Shown here piece by piece: positions 17,303 through 25,667 of a stretch of 64,000 nucleotides of DNA. The DNA lies in the NCBI RefSeq assembly GCF_000359745.1, contig NZ_AQHN01000088.1:1-64000 (forward strand). Reading direction: 5' to 3'. The notes beneath the pieces were generated by a model. It made no database searches and was not told where the DNA came from. It was given only the letters and a program-made list of their open reading frames with translations. Position numbers and translations under genes: made by a program. The stretch is from Rhizobium freirei PRF 81. Lineage in GTDB: Bacteria; Pseudomonadota; Alphaproteobacteria; Rhizobiales; Rhizobiaceae. Numbering within the stretch: position 1 is the stretch's first letter; the number at the start of each line of letters is the position of its first letter.

Positions 17303-17596
17303 CCCATCGAGCTGCTGGGCGTCGTCTCCTTCCCACGGTGAGGGCATCGAGGTGCGATTGAGATTGGCCAAGGGCATCGGCATCCAGCACTTCAATTCCG
17401 GCTCGGCATATTCGATGATGTGGCCGGGCGAGGAATCAGAGGCGCGCCAGCCTTCTGCACCGAACCGATCGCCGTTCGACCAATATGCGAGATCAACCTC
17501 TGCCGGCCCCTGTTCGGAGGGGCGGATCGTGACGAGGATTCGACTGCCGTCTTTCGGCGCACTTGCCATGTGGCGCCAGCGGTCTGGCTCGTCCAT
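17291..17596 (-). CDS. Small hypothetical protein with W-x-M-x-x-A-P-K-D-G motif
   Basis: A 101-residue soluble protein of unknown function. Its N-terminus WRHMASAPKDGSRILV is a motif found in many small proteins of rhizobia and phages, usually followed by an aromatic-rich beta segment as here (VDLAYWSNGDRF, EGWRAS, CWMPMP). ATG 17596 is chosen because GGAGGA lies 6-10 bases upstream and the motif starts directly after it; an upstream start would run into a tandem heptamer repeat. It stands alone between a remnant and a LysR gene. No function can be assigned. Confidence 0.6.
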   Translation of the reverse strand: MDEPDRWRHMASAPKDGSRILVTIRPSEQGPAEVDLAYWSNGDRFGAEGWRASDSSPGHIIEYAEPELKCWMPMPLANLNRTSMPSPWEGDDAQQLDGSGI

Positions 17597-17621
17597 TGTT
17601 TTTCCTCCTGCCTTGGCCTTG

Positions 17622-17649
17622 CTGCAAGTTGCAAGTTGCAAGTTGCAAG
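17622..17649 (+). repeat. Tandem heptamer repeat TTGCAAG x4
   Basis: Four adjacent copies of TTGCAAG, the first with one mismatch (CTGCAAG), lie 26 bases upstream of the small hypothetical gene on the minus strand. Such short arrays are prone to slippage and can change promoter spacing. Whether that happens here is unknown. Confidence 0.7.
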
Positions 17650-17887
17650 TGTCGCCTCGTCATCGAAAGCGGTCAACTCAATCTTTGCACGACCCGTTCT
17701 CCAGGCTTTGGTGCCCGCAATAATTGGTCTCTTGCAGGGAACCTTCTCCTTAGCTCACACTTTCTGCGGCAACCTAGCCGCAGCCTTGGGTCCAGGGCAT
17801 TTCGAAAGGGTCGATTTCGCATCCGCTTCACGCCCAGCAACTGAAATTGCGTAAAAACCGGACCGCCGAAACCGCCGGCTCTCCCAT
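17650..17887. other. Intergenic region with a small hairpin
   Basis: No gene is supportable in this stretch, which lies between the stop of the LysR gene and the heptamer repeat. A 7-bp stem CTGCGGC/GCCGCAG with a 6-base loop is at 17764-17783. It could help end transcription of the LysR gene, which reads toward it, but no T-run follows on that strand. Confidence 0.4.
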
Positions 17888-18838
17888 CTAGAGCCCCCAC
17901 ACGACCGCTTCCTCGTGGCGCTTGATCAAATGACGAAGGCTCTCGAACCCGGATCGGACGAATCCGGCAAACTGTTCTACCGCAGGGGAAAGCGGCGCAT
18001 CCGTTCGCGTGAGGATCGCGAGCGCGCGTTCCGGATGCGGAATCGCAATCGGCAAAGCCGTGATCGACTTTTCCTTGCGCTGAGCAAAGACCACGCTATG
18101 CGGCATGATCGTTAGCGCATCCGCCGATTTCAGATAGTTGATCACGCTCATCAGCGAGCCGCCCGAATAGCGGATTTTGATTTCGGTCGCGCCGAACGAG
18201 AGCAGCAAGGCACGCAGGTCCGCCAGCAGCGGACTTCCCGGTGGCGGCGCAATCCAGGGGTAGTCGAGGAGATGACTCGGCTGTGGCCGGCGCTTCAGAA
18301 GCAGCGGGTGCGTTACCCGGCAGGCGACGACGTTGCGCCCGGGGAGGATTTGCTGGAATTCAAGCCCTGAACCCTCATCGAGAATGTCGATGGGGCAGAT
18401 CGCAAGGTCGATCTGGTCGGCCTTCAACGCCGCGCGCAGGTCAGGGAAATAACCGTAGTTCTGGTCGATGCGCACGTCCGGATGGCTTGCCTGAAACTCG
18501 GCGCAGAGGCCGGCGATCAGCGCGTCCATGAAGAACGGCGTGCCGCCGATTCGCACGACGCCGCTCTTGCCCACCCTGAAACTCTCCACCAGATCGGATG
18601 CCTTGCGCGAAGCCGCCAGCATGACAAGGCCGTGTTCGGCCAACGACAGGCCGAGCGGCGTCGGCTGCAGCGGGCGGCGGCCCCTGATAAACAGCGGTTC
18701 GCCGACGCGTTTTTCCAGCATGGACAGGGTGCGCGAAACGGCTGGTTGCGCCAGTCCCAGCAGGGCGGCACCCTCGGTCACGCCGCCCGTCTTCACGACG
18801 GCAGCAAGTTGGATCAGATGACGTTCATCGAATTTCAT
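17888..18838 (-). CDS. LysR-family regulator, likely of the hydroxyquinol operon
   Basis: A 316-residue LysR-type regulator with an N-terminal helix-turn-helix (residues about 5-60, including TEGAALLGLAQPAVSRTLS) and a C-terminal effector domain. It is divergent from the aromatic-degradation operon that starts at 18935, across a 96-base gap with LysR-type dyads. This is the classic arrangement for regulators of catechol and hydroxyquinol pathways. The likely inducer is the ring-cleavage substrate or product. Activation of the operon and repression of itself are inferred from the layout. Confidence 0.93.
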   Translation of the reverse strand: MKFDERHLIQLAAVVKTGGVTEGAALLGLAQPAVSRTLSMLEKRVGEPLFIRGRRPLQPTPLGLSLAEHGLVMLAASRKASDLVESFRVGKSGVVRIGGTPFFMDALIAGLCAEFQASHPDVRIDQNYGYFPDLRAALKADQIDLAICPIDILDEGSGLEFQQILPGRNVVACRVTHPLLLKRRPQPSHLLDYPWIAPPPGSPLLADLRALLLSFGATEIKIRYSGGSLMSVINYLKSADALTIMPHSVVFAQRKEKSITALPIAIPHPERALAILTRTDAPLSPAVEQFAGFVRSGFESLRHLIKRHEEAVVWGL

Positions 18839-18842
18839 AACG

Positions 18843-18874
18843 ATCTGTTATACTGATGCACAATAAAATCATCA
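18843..18874 (+). promoter_or_regulatory. Putative LysR operator between divergent genes
   Basis: Two overlapping dyads lie in the 96-base divergent gap. ATC-N9-GAT occupies 18843-18857 and TGATG-N11-CATCA occupies 18854-18874. LysR-type proteins bind T-N11-A dyads, and ATC-N9-GAT is the half-site form known from nod boxes. The sites sit 5-36 bases upstream of the LysR ATG and about 60 bases upstream of the dioxygenase ATG, suitable for both autorepression and activation. Confidence 0.55.
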
Positions 18875-18934
18875 ATCCATCCTCTTTTCGCAGCTAATGT
18901 AACTTCAACTGCACAGCGGATTTGGAGGATGAGC

Positions 18935-19810
18935 ATGGCGGGGCATGCCAAGGCGCTCACATTCAGCGAGGCGACGTCGTCGGAGGTCTTCTCCGAGCGG
19001 CTTTCCGCAAAGAGCGACGGCAATCTGCCGCGGCTGCTCGCTGCCGTCGTGACCCATGTACATGATCTCATCAAGCAGTTCCGGCCAACCCAGGATGAGT
19101 GGCGCCAACTCATCGCATTTCTGACCGAGGTTGGTCACGCCTCGGATGAGAGGCGCCAGGAATGGGTGCTTCTGTCCGATCTCATTGGCGCTTCGGCTTT
19201 GGTCGAAGAGATCAATTCCAGGCGCCCGAAGACGGCAACGCCCAATACCATTCGCGGGCCGTTCTTCCGCGGCGACGCGCCAGTGCGGGCCTCCGGCTCC
19301 TCAATCTCGCTCGATGGCGTTGGTGAGCCGTTATTGGTTTCCGTACAGGTGCAGGATCTCGATGGTCTGCCGGTTGCCGGCGCCGAGGTCGTCACATGGC
19401 AGGCCAATGCCGAGGGCTTCTATGAAAACCAGCAGCCGGATCTGCAGCCGGAACATAATCTGCGCGGACTTTTTCACGCGGATGCCGGCGGACACTTCCA
19501 TTATCGTTCGGTGATGCCGTCCGGTTATGGCGTGCCGGACGACGGGCCGGTGGGGCGCATGCTTGCCCAAGCAGGTTATCCGCTACGCCGCCCCGCGAAC
19601 CTGCATTTCGTCATTCGTGCAAAAGGCTTCGAGACGATCACGACGCATATTTACAATGCGAACGACCCGCATCTTGGCGAGGACGCCCTCTTTGGCGTGC
19701 GGCCAGAGCTTGTTGCCTGCTTCGAGCCTATCGAGATCGACCGAAGGCGCGGTAAGGCGGTCAATCTTACTTTCATCATGGTGCGGACCAAGCCGGGGAG
19801 GGCAGCATGA
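18935..19810 (+). CDS. Intradiol ring-cleavage dioxygenase with one iron-ligand His replaced by Asn
   Basis: A 291-residue protein of the catechol/hydroxyquinol 1,2-dioxygenase family. The N-terminal dimerisation helices are at about residues 20-95 and the catalytic beta domain follows. Intradiol enzymes bind Fe(III) with two Tyr and two His. Tyr163 (EGFYENQ) and Tyr198 (SGYGVPD) are present, but the expected His-x-His reads RPANLHF, so the first His is Asn222 (codon AAC) and only His224 remains. The paralogue encoded at 27422 keeps RPAHLHY. Activity is therefore uncertain. ATG 18935 is preferred to 18929 because GGAGG is 6 bases before it. It overlaps the maleylacetate reductase start by ATGA. 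Confidence 0.88.
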   Translation: MAGHAKALTFSEATSSEVFSERLSAKSDGNLPRLLAAVVTHVHDLIKQFRPTQDEWRQLIAFLTEVGHASDERRQEWVLLSDLIGASALVEEINSRRPKTATPNTIRGPFFRGDAPVRASGSSISLDGVGEPLLVSVQVQDLDGLPVAGAEVVTWQANAEGFYENQQPDLQPEHNLRGLFHADAGGHFHYRSVMPSGYGVPDDGPVGRMLAQAGYPLRRPANLHFVIRAKGFETITTHIYNANDPHLGEDALFGVRPELVACFEPIEIDRRRGKAVNLTFIMVRTKPGRAA

Positions 19811-20868
19811 CACAAGATTTTTCCTATGCGGGCAGCCCTGCTCAGATCGTCTTCGGTGCCGGCAGCCGCAACAGGGTGGCGGAATGGATAGCGAGGGCCG
19901 GCTGCAAGCGGGCTTTGGTGTTGTCGACGCCGCATCAAAAGGCCGATGCCGAAGCACTGGCCCAGGAGATCGGTCCGCTTGCCTGTGGCGTCTTCACGGA
20001 TGCCACCATGCACACGCCTGTCGAAGTGACGGAGGCGGCGATGAAGGTGGTGGCGGAGACGGGGGCGGATTGTGTCGTTTCGCTTGGCGGCGGATCGACC
20101 ACCGGGCTCGGCAAGGCGATCGCCTATCGCACCGATCTTCTTCAGATCGTCATCCCCACGACCTATGCCGGATCGGAGGTGACGCCGATCCTTGGCCAGA
20201 CCGAAGGCGGTCGCAAGACGACGGTGCGCGATGCCAGGATACTGCCGGAAATCGTCATCTACGATCCCTCGCTGACGCTCGGCCTGCCGGTTGCCATGAG
20301 TGTGACGAGCGGCCTTAACGCCATGGCACATGCCGTCGAAGGGCTTTACGCACAAGACCGCAATCCGATTTCGAGCCTGATGGCACTGGAGGGGCTGCGG
20401 GCCTTTGCGAGAAGTCTGCCTGTTATCGTGAATGATCCGAAGAACGCGGACGCCCGCTGCGATGCGCTTTATGGCGCCTGGCTCTGCGGTTCGGTGCTCG
20501 GCACGGTCGGGATGGCATTGCATCACAAGATCTGCCACACGCTCGGCGGCTCCTTCGATACGCCGCATGCCGAAACACATGCGGTGATGCTGCCGCACAC
20601 TGCCGCTTTTAACGCGGCAGCCGCGGTATCGCAGCTGGCGGAGGCGGCCGGTATTTTCGGCGGCTCCATCGGCGGTGGGCTCTGGGATTTCGCCAAAGCG
20701 GTCGGATCGCCGTTGTCGCTCAAGGAATTCGGGCTGACGGAAGCCGATCTCGATCGCGCTGCCGCGATCGCCGTCGAGAACCCCTACTGGAATCCGCGGC
20801 CGATCGACCGGGGTGCGATCCGTCAGCTTCTGCAGGATGCCTGGGAGGGCCGGCGGCCAACAGACTGA
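19807..20868 (+). CDS. Maleylacetate reductase (iron-ADH family)
   Basis: A 353-residue NAD(P)H-dependent reductase that converts maleylacetate, the product of hydroxyquinol cleavage, to 3-oxoadipate. It belongs to the iron-containing alcohol dehydrogenase fold. The nucleotide site is VVSLGGGSTTGLGKAIA (about residue 90), and VIPTTYAGSEVTPILGQTE is characteristic of maleylacetate reductases. The conserved His-rich C-terminal part is represented by HHKICHTLGG. Its ATG overlaps the dioxygenase stop, so the ring-cleavage and reduction steps are translationally coupled. Confidence 0.93.
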   Translation: MTQDFSYAGSPAQIVFGAGSRNRVAEWIARAGCKRALVLSTPHQKADAEALAQEIGPLACGVFTDATMHTPVEVTEAAMKVVAETGADCVVSLGGGSTTGLGKAIAYRTDLLQIVIPTTYAGSEVTPILGQTEGGRKTTVRDARILPEIVIYDPSLTLGLPVAMSVTSGLNAMAHAVEGLYAQDRNPISSLMALEGLRAFARSLPVIVNDPKNADARCDALYGAWLCGSVLGTVGMALHHKICHTLGGSFDTPHAETHAVMLPHTAAFNAAAAVSQLAEAAGIFGGSIGGGLWDFAKAVGSPLSLKEFGLTEADLDRAAAIAVENPYWNPRPIDRGAIRQLLQDAWEGRRPTD

Positions 20869-20921
20869 TATAGCGCCTGCGGGCGCGCTCTTTGGGAGGA
20901 GAGACGATGAGGGGAGGAAAC

Positions 20922-22202
20922 ATGTTCACGAGACGCGATTTTCTGAAGACGACGGCGGCCGGCGGTGCGCTGCTGGCAACCTCGGGCCTGGCCATGCCGG
21001 CGATTGCCAAGAATGCGGCGATCAAGCTCGGCTATGTCAGCCCGCAGACGGGGCCGCTCGCCGCTTTCGGCGAAGCCGACAAGTTCGTCATCGATGCATT
21101 TCTGGCAACGACGAAGGCAAAGGGCCTCAACTACGAAGTCGTGGTCAAGGACAGCCAGTCCAACCCGAACCGCGCCGCACAAGTGGCGAAGGAACTGATC
21201 GTCGACAGCCAGATCAATCTGATGCTGGTCTCTTCGACGCCGGAAACCACCAATCCGGTTTCCACCACTTGCGAGGGCGAGGAGATGCCCTGCATTTCCA
21301 CCGTCGCGCCATGGCAGCCCTGGTTCATCGGCCAGCAGGGTAATCCCGGCGATCCCGCCTCGTGGAAGCCCTTTAATTACGCCTATCACTTCTTCTGGGG
21401 CCTGGAAGACATCATCGCTGTTTTCACCGGCATGTGGAGCCAGATCGAGACCAACAAGAAGGTTGGCGGCCTGTTCCCGAATGATGGCGACGGTAATGCC
21501 TGGGGCGACAAGGTCGTCGGCTTCCCGCCGGTCCTCGAAAAGCTCGGTTACGGGCTGACGGATACCGGCCGCTACCAGAACCTGACGGACGATTTTTCCG
21601 CTCAGATCAATGCCTTCAAGCAAGCGGGCACCGATATCCTGACCGGAGTGATGATCCCGCCCGACCTGACGACCTTCTGGAACCAGGCCAAGCAGCAGGG
21701 CCTCAAACCGAAGGTCGCCTCGATCGGCAAGGCGCTGCTTTTCCCGCAGACTGTCGAGGCGCTGGGGAATGCCGGGCACAATCTGTCGACCGAGGTCTGG
21801 TGGACACCGACACATCCGTTCAAATCGTCGCTGACGGGCGAGACTGCCGCTACGGTCGCGGCTGCCTTCACCAAGGCGACCGGTCGCCCATGGACGCAAC
21901 CGATCGGCTTTGCCCATGCGCTGTTTGAACTCGCCGTCGATGTCATGAAGCGGACCGAGGATGCGGGCAATGCCGAGGCGGTTGCCAAGGCGATCGGCGA
22001 AACGAAGCTCGATACGCTCGTCGGGCCGATTGCCTGGGGCAACGAGAAACTTCCGCCCTTCGCCCGGAAGAATGTCGCCAAGACGCCGCTGGTCGGCGGC
22101 CAATGGCGGCTGAAATCGGGCGGCGGTTACGATCTCGTCGTCGTCGAAAACGGGCTGGCGCCCAACGTGCCGCTTGGTGGCAAGCTCGAAGCCCTGGCTT
22201 GA
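20922..22202 (+). CDS. Branched-chain-type ABC transporter substrate-binding protein, Tat signal
   Basis: A 426-residue periplasmic binding protein of the LivJ/Peripla_BP_6 family. The N-terminus MFTRRDFLKTTAAGG is a twin-arginine signal, with cleavage expected after AMPAIA near residue 28. ATG 20922 is chosen because GGGGAGGA lies 5-11 bases upstream; ATG 20907 is a possible alternative. In aromatic-degradation operons such proteins often bind aromatic acids or phenols rather than amino acids. It is the first of five transporter genes placed between the maleylacetate reductase and the hydroxylase, so it probably captures the pathway's aromatic substrate. Confidence 0.92.
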   Translation: MFTRRDFLKTTAAGGALLATSGLAMPAIAKNAAIKLGYVSPQTGPLAAFGEADKFVIDAFLATTKAKGLNYEVVVKDSQSNPNRAAQVAKELIVDSQINLMLVSSTPETTNPVSTTCEGEEMPCISTVAPWQPWFIGQQGNPGDPASWKPFNYAYHFFWGLEDIIAVFTGMWSQIETNKKVGGLFPNDGDGNAWGDKVVGFPPVLEKLGYGLTDTGRYQNLTDDFSAQINAFKQAGTDILTGVMIPPDLTTFWNQAKQQGLKPKVASIGKALLFPQTVEALGNAGHNLSTEVWWTPTHPFKSSLTGETAATVAAAFTKATGRPWTQPIGFAHALFELAVDVMKRTEDAGNAEAVAKAIGETKLDTLVGPIAWGNEKLPPFARKNVAKTPLVGGQWRLKSGGGYDLVVVENGLAPNVPLGGKLEALA

Positions 22203-22210
22203 GAGGAGGG

Positions 22211-22233
22211 CTGCCCGGCACGTCGTCGGGCAG
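22211..22233 (+). promoter_or_regulatory. Hairpin between binding-protein and ATPase genes
   Basis: CTGCCCG and CGGGCAG form a 7-bp stem around a 9-base loop in the 50-base gap after the binding-protein stop. It ends before TTTCC. Stems at this place commonly protect the 3' end of the binding-protein message or attenuate transcription, so that more binding protein than membrane protein is made. The role here is inferred. Confidence 0.45.
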
Positions 22234-22252
22234 TTTCCAACGGAGAACGACA

Positions 22253-22972
22253 ATGCCCATATTGGAACTGAAGGGAGTCTCGAAATCTTTCGGCGCACTC
22301 GTCGTCGCCGAGGATATCGGCTTCACCGTCGAGCCCGGCGAGGCACTCGGCGTGATCGGCCCGAACGGCGCCGGCAAATCAACGCTGTTCAATCTCATCA
22401 ACGGCAATCTCTCCGTTGCCCGCGGATCGATTGAGTTCGACGGCCGCGACGTGACGCATACGCCGCCGATGCAGCGCTGCCTTGCCGGCATGGGCCGGAC
22501 CTTCCAGATCCCGCAGCCTTTCGAGCGTTTGACCGCCTACGAAAACCTGCTGGTCGCAGGCGCCTTCGGCGCCAAGGCGAGCGAGGGTGACGTTGCCACT
22601 CTCTGTGCGGATATCCTTGTCGAAACCGGCCTGATCGCCAAAGCCAATGTACCAGCCGGATCGCTGACCCTGCTCGAACGCAAGCGCCTGGAACTGGCCC
22701 GGGCGCTCGCGACCCAACCGAAGCTGCTGCTTCTCGACGAGATCGCCGGCGGGCTGACGGAAGGCGAATGCCGTCAGCTCGTCTCGACCATCAAGCGGGT
22801 TCACCAGCGCGGCATTGCGATCATCTGGATCGAGCATGTGCTGCACGCGCTGACGGCAGTGGCAGAGCGCATTCTCGTGCTGAATTTCGGCCGGGTGATC
22901 GGCATCGGCAAGCCGGATGCCATCATGGCATCGAGCGAGGTGCGCGAGATCTACCTGGGGATGGAAGTCTGA
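22253..22972 (+). CDS. ABC transporter ATP-binding protein (LivG type)
   Basis: A 239-residue ATPase of the branched-chain-type importer. Walker A is GPNGAGKSTLF (about residue 39); the signature region is degenerate (SLTLLERKRLELARAL), and Walker B is LLLLDEIAGGL. ATG 22253 has a GGAG site 8 bases upstream. The frame is open further upstream, but that part only shadows the binding-protein gene. Its stop overlaps the start of the second ATPase gene by ATGA. It works as a heterodimer with that ATPase. Confidence 0.93.
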   Translation: MPILELKGVSKSFGALVVAEDIGFTVEPGEALGVIGPNGAGKSTLFNLINGNLSVARGSIEFDGRDVTHTPPMQRCLAGMGRTFQIPQPFERLTAYENLLVAGAFGAKASEGDVATLCADILVETGLIAKANVPAGSLTLLERKRLELARALATQPKLLLLDEIAGGLTEGECRQLVSTIKRVHQRGIAIIWIEHVLHALTAVAERILVLNFGRVIGIGKPDAIMASSEVREIYLGMEV

Positions 22973-23694
22973 TGGTGAGCCTCATCGAAACCCATGACCT
23001 CAAGGCCTCCTACGGCGATTTCCAGGCTGTGCTTGGCGTTGATCTCCATCTGGAGGCCGGCGAGACCATCGCCGTCATCGGGGCGAACGGGGCCGGCAAG
23101 TCGACGCTGATGCGTTCCATCGCTGGCGTGATCGCCAATAGTCCGGACATGGTCCTGCATCGCGGCGAGCCGATCGGAGCATTGGCGGCTTCCGATGTGG
23201 TGCGCCGCGGCATTGCGCTGGTGCCGGAGGGACGGAAACTGTTCCCGTCGCTGACGGTCGAGGAAAATCTGCAGATCGGCCGCTATGGCCGCCGGATCGC
23301 CGGACCTTGGACGCTCGACAGCATCTATTCACTCTTTCCAGTTCTGAAGGAGAGACGCCGCAATCCGGCAACCGCACTTTCCGGCGGACAGCAGCAGATG
23401 GTCGCGATCGGCCGCGCGCTGATGTCCAATCCGGAAGTCCTTCTCTGCGACGAGCTGAGCCTCGGCCTCGCGCCTGTCGTCATCAAGGACATCTACGCCG
23501 CCTTCACTCATATCCGTGCCGCTGGCGCGGCCATCGTCATCGTCGAGCAGGATATCGCCCAGGCGCTGAAGGTCGCCGACCGTGTCTATTGCATGATGGA
23601 GGGTCGCATCACCTTGACCGGGCGTCCGGCCGAGCTCGATCGCGCAGAGATCCATGCGGCCTATTTCGGAGCGGACACCCATGAACTGGCTTGA
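22972..23694 (+). CDS. ABC transporter ATP-binding protein (LivF type)
   Basis: A 240-residue ATPase, the second of the importer pair. Walker A is GANGAGKSTLM (about residue 38), the signature is LSGGQQQMVAIGRAL (about 137), and Walker B is VLLCDELSLGLAP. The GTG-rich N-terminal region is resolved by the ATGA overlap with the preceding gene at 22972. Its last 14 bases overlap the first permease gene, showing tight coupling within the transporter block. Confidence 0.93.
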   Translation: MVSLIETHDLKASYGDFQAVLGVDLHLEAGETIAVIGANGAGKSTLMRSIAGVIANSPDMVLHRGEPIGALAASDVVRRGIALVPEGRKLFPSLTVEENLQIGRYGRRIAGPWTLDSIYSLFPVLKERRRNPATALSGGQQQMVAIGRALMSNPEVLLCDELSLGLAPVVIKDIYAAFTHIRAAGAAIVIVEQDIAQALKVADRVYCMMEGRITLTGRPAELDRAEIHAAYFGADTHELA

Positions 23695-24544
23695 TACGCT
23701 TCTGCAAGGTGTTCTGCTCGGCGGGCTTTACGCCCTATTTGCGGCGGGCCTGAGCCTCGTTTTCGGCATCATGCGCCTCGTCAATCTCGCTCACGGCGAT
23801 CTTATCGTGCTGGCGGCGTTCCTGATCCTGGTGCTTGTCTCCTTGCTCGGGCTCGATCCCTTCCTGGCTGCGCTGATCGCCGCACCTTTGATGTTCGCCG
23901 TCGGTTGGCTGCTGCAATATCATCTGCTCAACCGAACCCTCGGCAAGGACATCCTGCCGCCGCTGCTCGTCACGTTCGGTCTGTCGATCGTGATCCAGAA
24001 CGGTCTTCTGGAAGGCTTCACCGCCGACAGCCGGCGTATCTCTGCAGGTGCTTTGGAGACGGCCTCGCTGCAATTTGGCGGCGTCAGTGCCGGCTTGATG
24101 CCGCTCCTCACCTTTGCTTCAGCCGTTCTTGTCGTCGTCGGGCTCAACCAGCTCATCTATCGTACCGAGCTCGGTCGCGCCTTCCGGGCGACTTCGGATG
24201 ATGTTGTCACGGCGAGCCTGATGGGCATCCGGCCCAATTCCATTTTCGCCATCGCGACCGGGCTTGCGATGATGATCGTAACTGTCGCGGCGCTCTATCT
24301 CGGCATGCGCGCGAATTTCGATCCGACGGCCGGGCCGGCGCGGCTGATCTACGCGTTCGAAGCCGTCATCATCGGCGGCCTGGGCTCGCTGTGGGGCACG
24401 CTTGCCGGCGGCGTCATCCTGGGGATTGCTCAGACGGTCGGGGCGGCGATCAATCCCGAATGGCAGATCCTTGCCGGGCATATCGCCTTCCTGCTCGTGC
24501 TGCTCTTCCGGCCGCGCGGCCTTTTCCCTCGGGCAGTGGATTGA
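23681..24544 (+). CDS. ABC transporter permease (LivH type)
   Basis: A 287-residue integral membrane permease with about eight hydrophobic segments. The first is in LLGGLYALFAAGLSLVFG, typical of LivH. The conserved cytoplasmic loop near the C-terminus (AFEAVIIGGLGSLWGTLAGG) matches the family. ATG 23681 begins inside the end of the ATPase gene. Together with the LivM-type permease it forms the transmembrane channel. Confidence 0.93.
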   Translation: MNWLDTLLQGVLLGGLYALFAAGLSLVFGIMRLVNLAHGDLIVLAAFLILVLVSLLGLDPFLAALIAAPLMFAVGWLLQYHLLNRTLGKDILPPLLVTFGLSIVIQNGLLEGFTADSRRISAGALETASLQFGGVSAGLMPLLTFASAVLVVVGLNQLIYRTELGRAFRATSDDVVTASLMGIRPNSIFAIATGLAMMIVTVAALYLGMRANFDPTAGPARLIYAFEAVIIGGLGSLWGTLAGGVILGIAQTVGAAINPEWQILAGHIAFLLVLLFRPRGLFPRAVD

Positions 24545-24551
24545 GGCGGCC

Positions 24552-25667
24552 ATGACCACAGGTTTCGAAACAATGTCGACTGAAATCGCAGCGCCGCCAA
24601 GCTGGCGGGTGGAAACGCGCACAAGGCTTTCCAGCCTCTTCGCCATCCTTTCGCTCAGCGCGATTGTCGTGCTCGCAGCCGCACCCTTCTTGGTGTCGCG
24701 CGGCGTCGTGCAGGATCTCTTCTTCATCCTGACCATGCTGGCACTGGCGCAGAGCTGGAACCTGCTTGCCGGCTACGCCGGACTGATCTCGGTCGGGCAG
24801 CAGCTCTTCGTTGGCTGCGGCGCCTATGCGCTGTTCGGCTTCGTCATTCTCGCCGGCATCGATCCGATCCTCGCCATTCCGCTCGCCGGGCTCTTCGCAA
24901 TGCTGATCGCCGCGCCGGCCGCATTCTTCTCCTTCCGGCTTTACGGTCCCTATTTCGCGATCGGCACATGGGTCATCGCCGAAGTCGGACGGCTGCTTTT
25001 CGCCCAGTGGAAGATGCTCGGCGGCGGAACGGGTACTTCGTTGCCGCGCGAAGCCACCAAGGACATGCTGGGTATTTCATTGCTGCAAAACTGGTTCGGC
25101 ATGCGTTCTGCAGCCGCAGCCGACGCGCTTGCCTACTGGCTGGCGCTGGCTCTCACCGCTTTGACGATCGGATTCATCTACCGGCTGCTGCGCAGCAAGC
25201 AGGGGCTCGGCCTTGCCGCCGTGCGCGACAACGAGACGGCGGCGCGTGCGCTCGGCGTCGATGCCCGCCGGCTGAAGATCGTCGTCTACATGGCGACCGC
25301 TTTCGTGACGGGCATGGTCGGCGCGCTCATCTATCTGCAGAAGGCACGGATTTCGCCTGACGCCGCCTTCTCGCTCACCGACTGGACCGCCTATGTCGTC
25401 TTCATCGTCGTGATCGGCGGCATCGGCACCATCGAAGGGCCGCTCGTCGGCGTGCTCGTCTTCTTCCTGCTGCAGAATGCCTTTTCGAGCTACGGCTCCT
25501 GGTATTTGCTCGCTCTCGGCGCGCTCGCCATCGTCACGATGCTGTTCGCGCCCCGGGGTCTCTGGGGTCTCATCTCCAGCCGCACCGGCTGGGAACTCTT
25601 TCCGGTCCGCCGCCTGCTGAGCGGCGGATCAATGCTAAATGATGAAAAGGGAGGGCCACATGGCTGA
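24552..25667 (+). CDS. ABC transporter permease (LivM type)
   Basis: A 371-residue permease with about nine membrane segments. The conserved motifs are LLAGYAGLISVGQQLFVGCGAY early and FIVVIGGIGTIEGPLVG late, with the RDNETAARALGV loop between them; these are diagnostic for LivM. ATG 24552 is used; ATG 24573 would shorten the cytoplasmic N-terminus by seven residues. The last 8 bases overlap the start of the hydroxylase gene. Confidence 0.92.
   Translation: MTTGFETMSTEIAAPPSWRVETRTRLSSLFAILSLSAIVVLAAAPFLVSRGVVQDLFFILTMLALAQSWNLLAGYAGLISVGQQLFVGCGAYALFGFVILAGIDPILAIPLAGLFAMLIAAPAAFFSFRLYGPYFAIGTWVIAEVGRLLFAQWKMLGGGTGTSLPREATKDMLGISLLQNWFGMRSAAAADALAYWLALALTALTIGFIYRLLRSKQGLGLAAVRDNETAARALGVDARRLKIVVYMATAFVTGMVGALIYLQKARISPDAAFSLTDWTAYVVFIVVIGGIGTIEGPLVGVLVFFLLQNAFSSYGSWYLLALGALAIVTMLFAPRGLWGLISSRTGWELFPVRRLLSGGSMLNDEKGGPHG

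Noticed and set aside
20823..22298. 491-codon minus-strand frame opposite the binding-protein gene
   Set aside because: Antisense shadow; the plus-strand gene has a Tat signal, ribosome site and family match.
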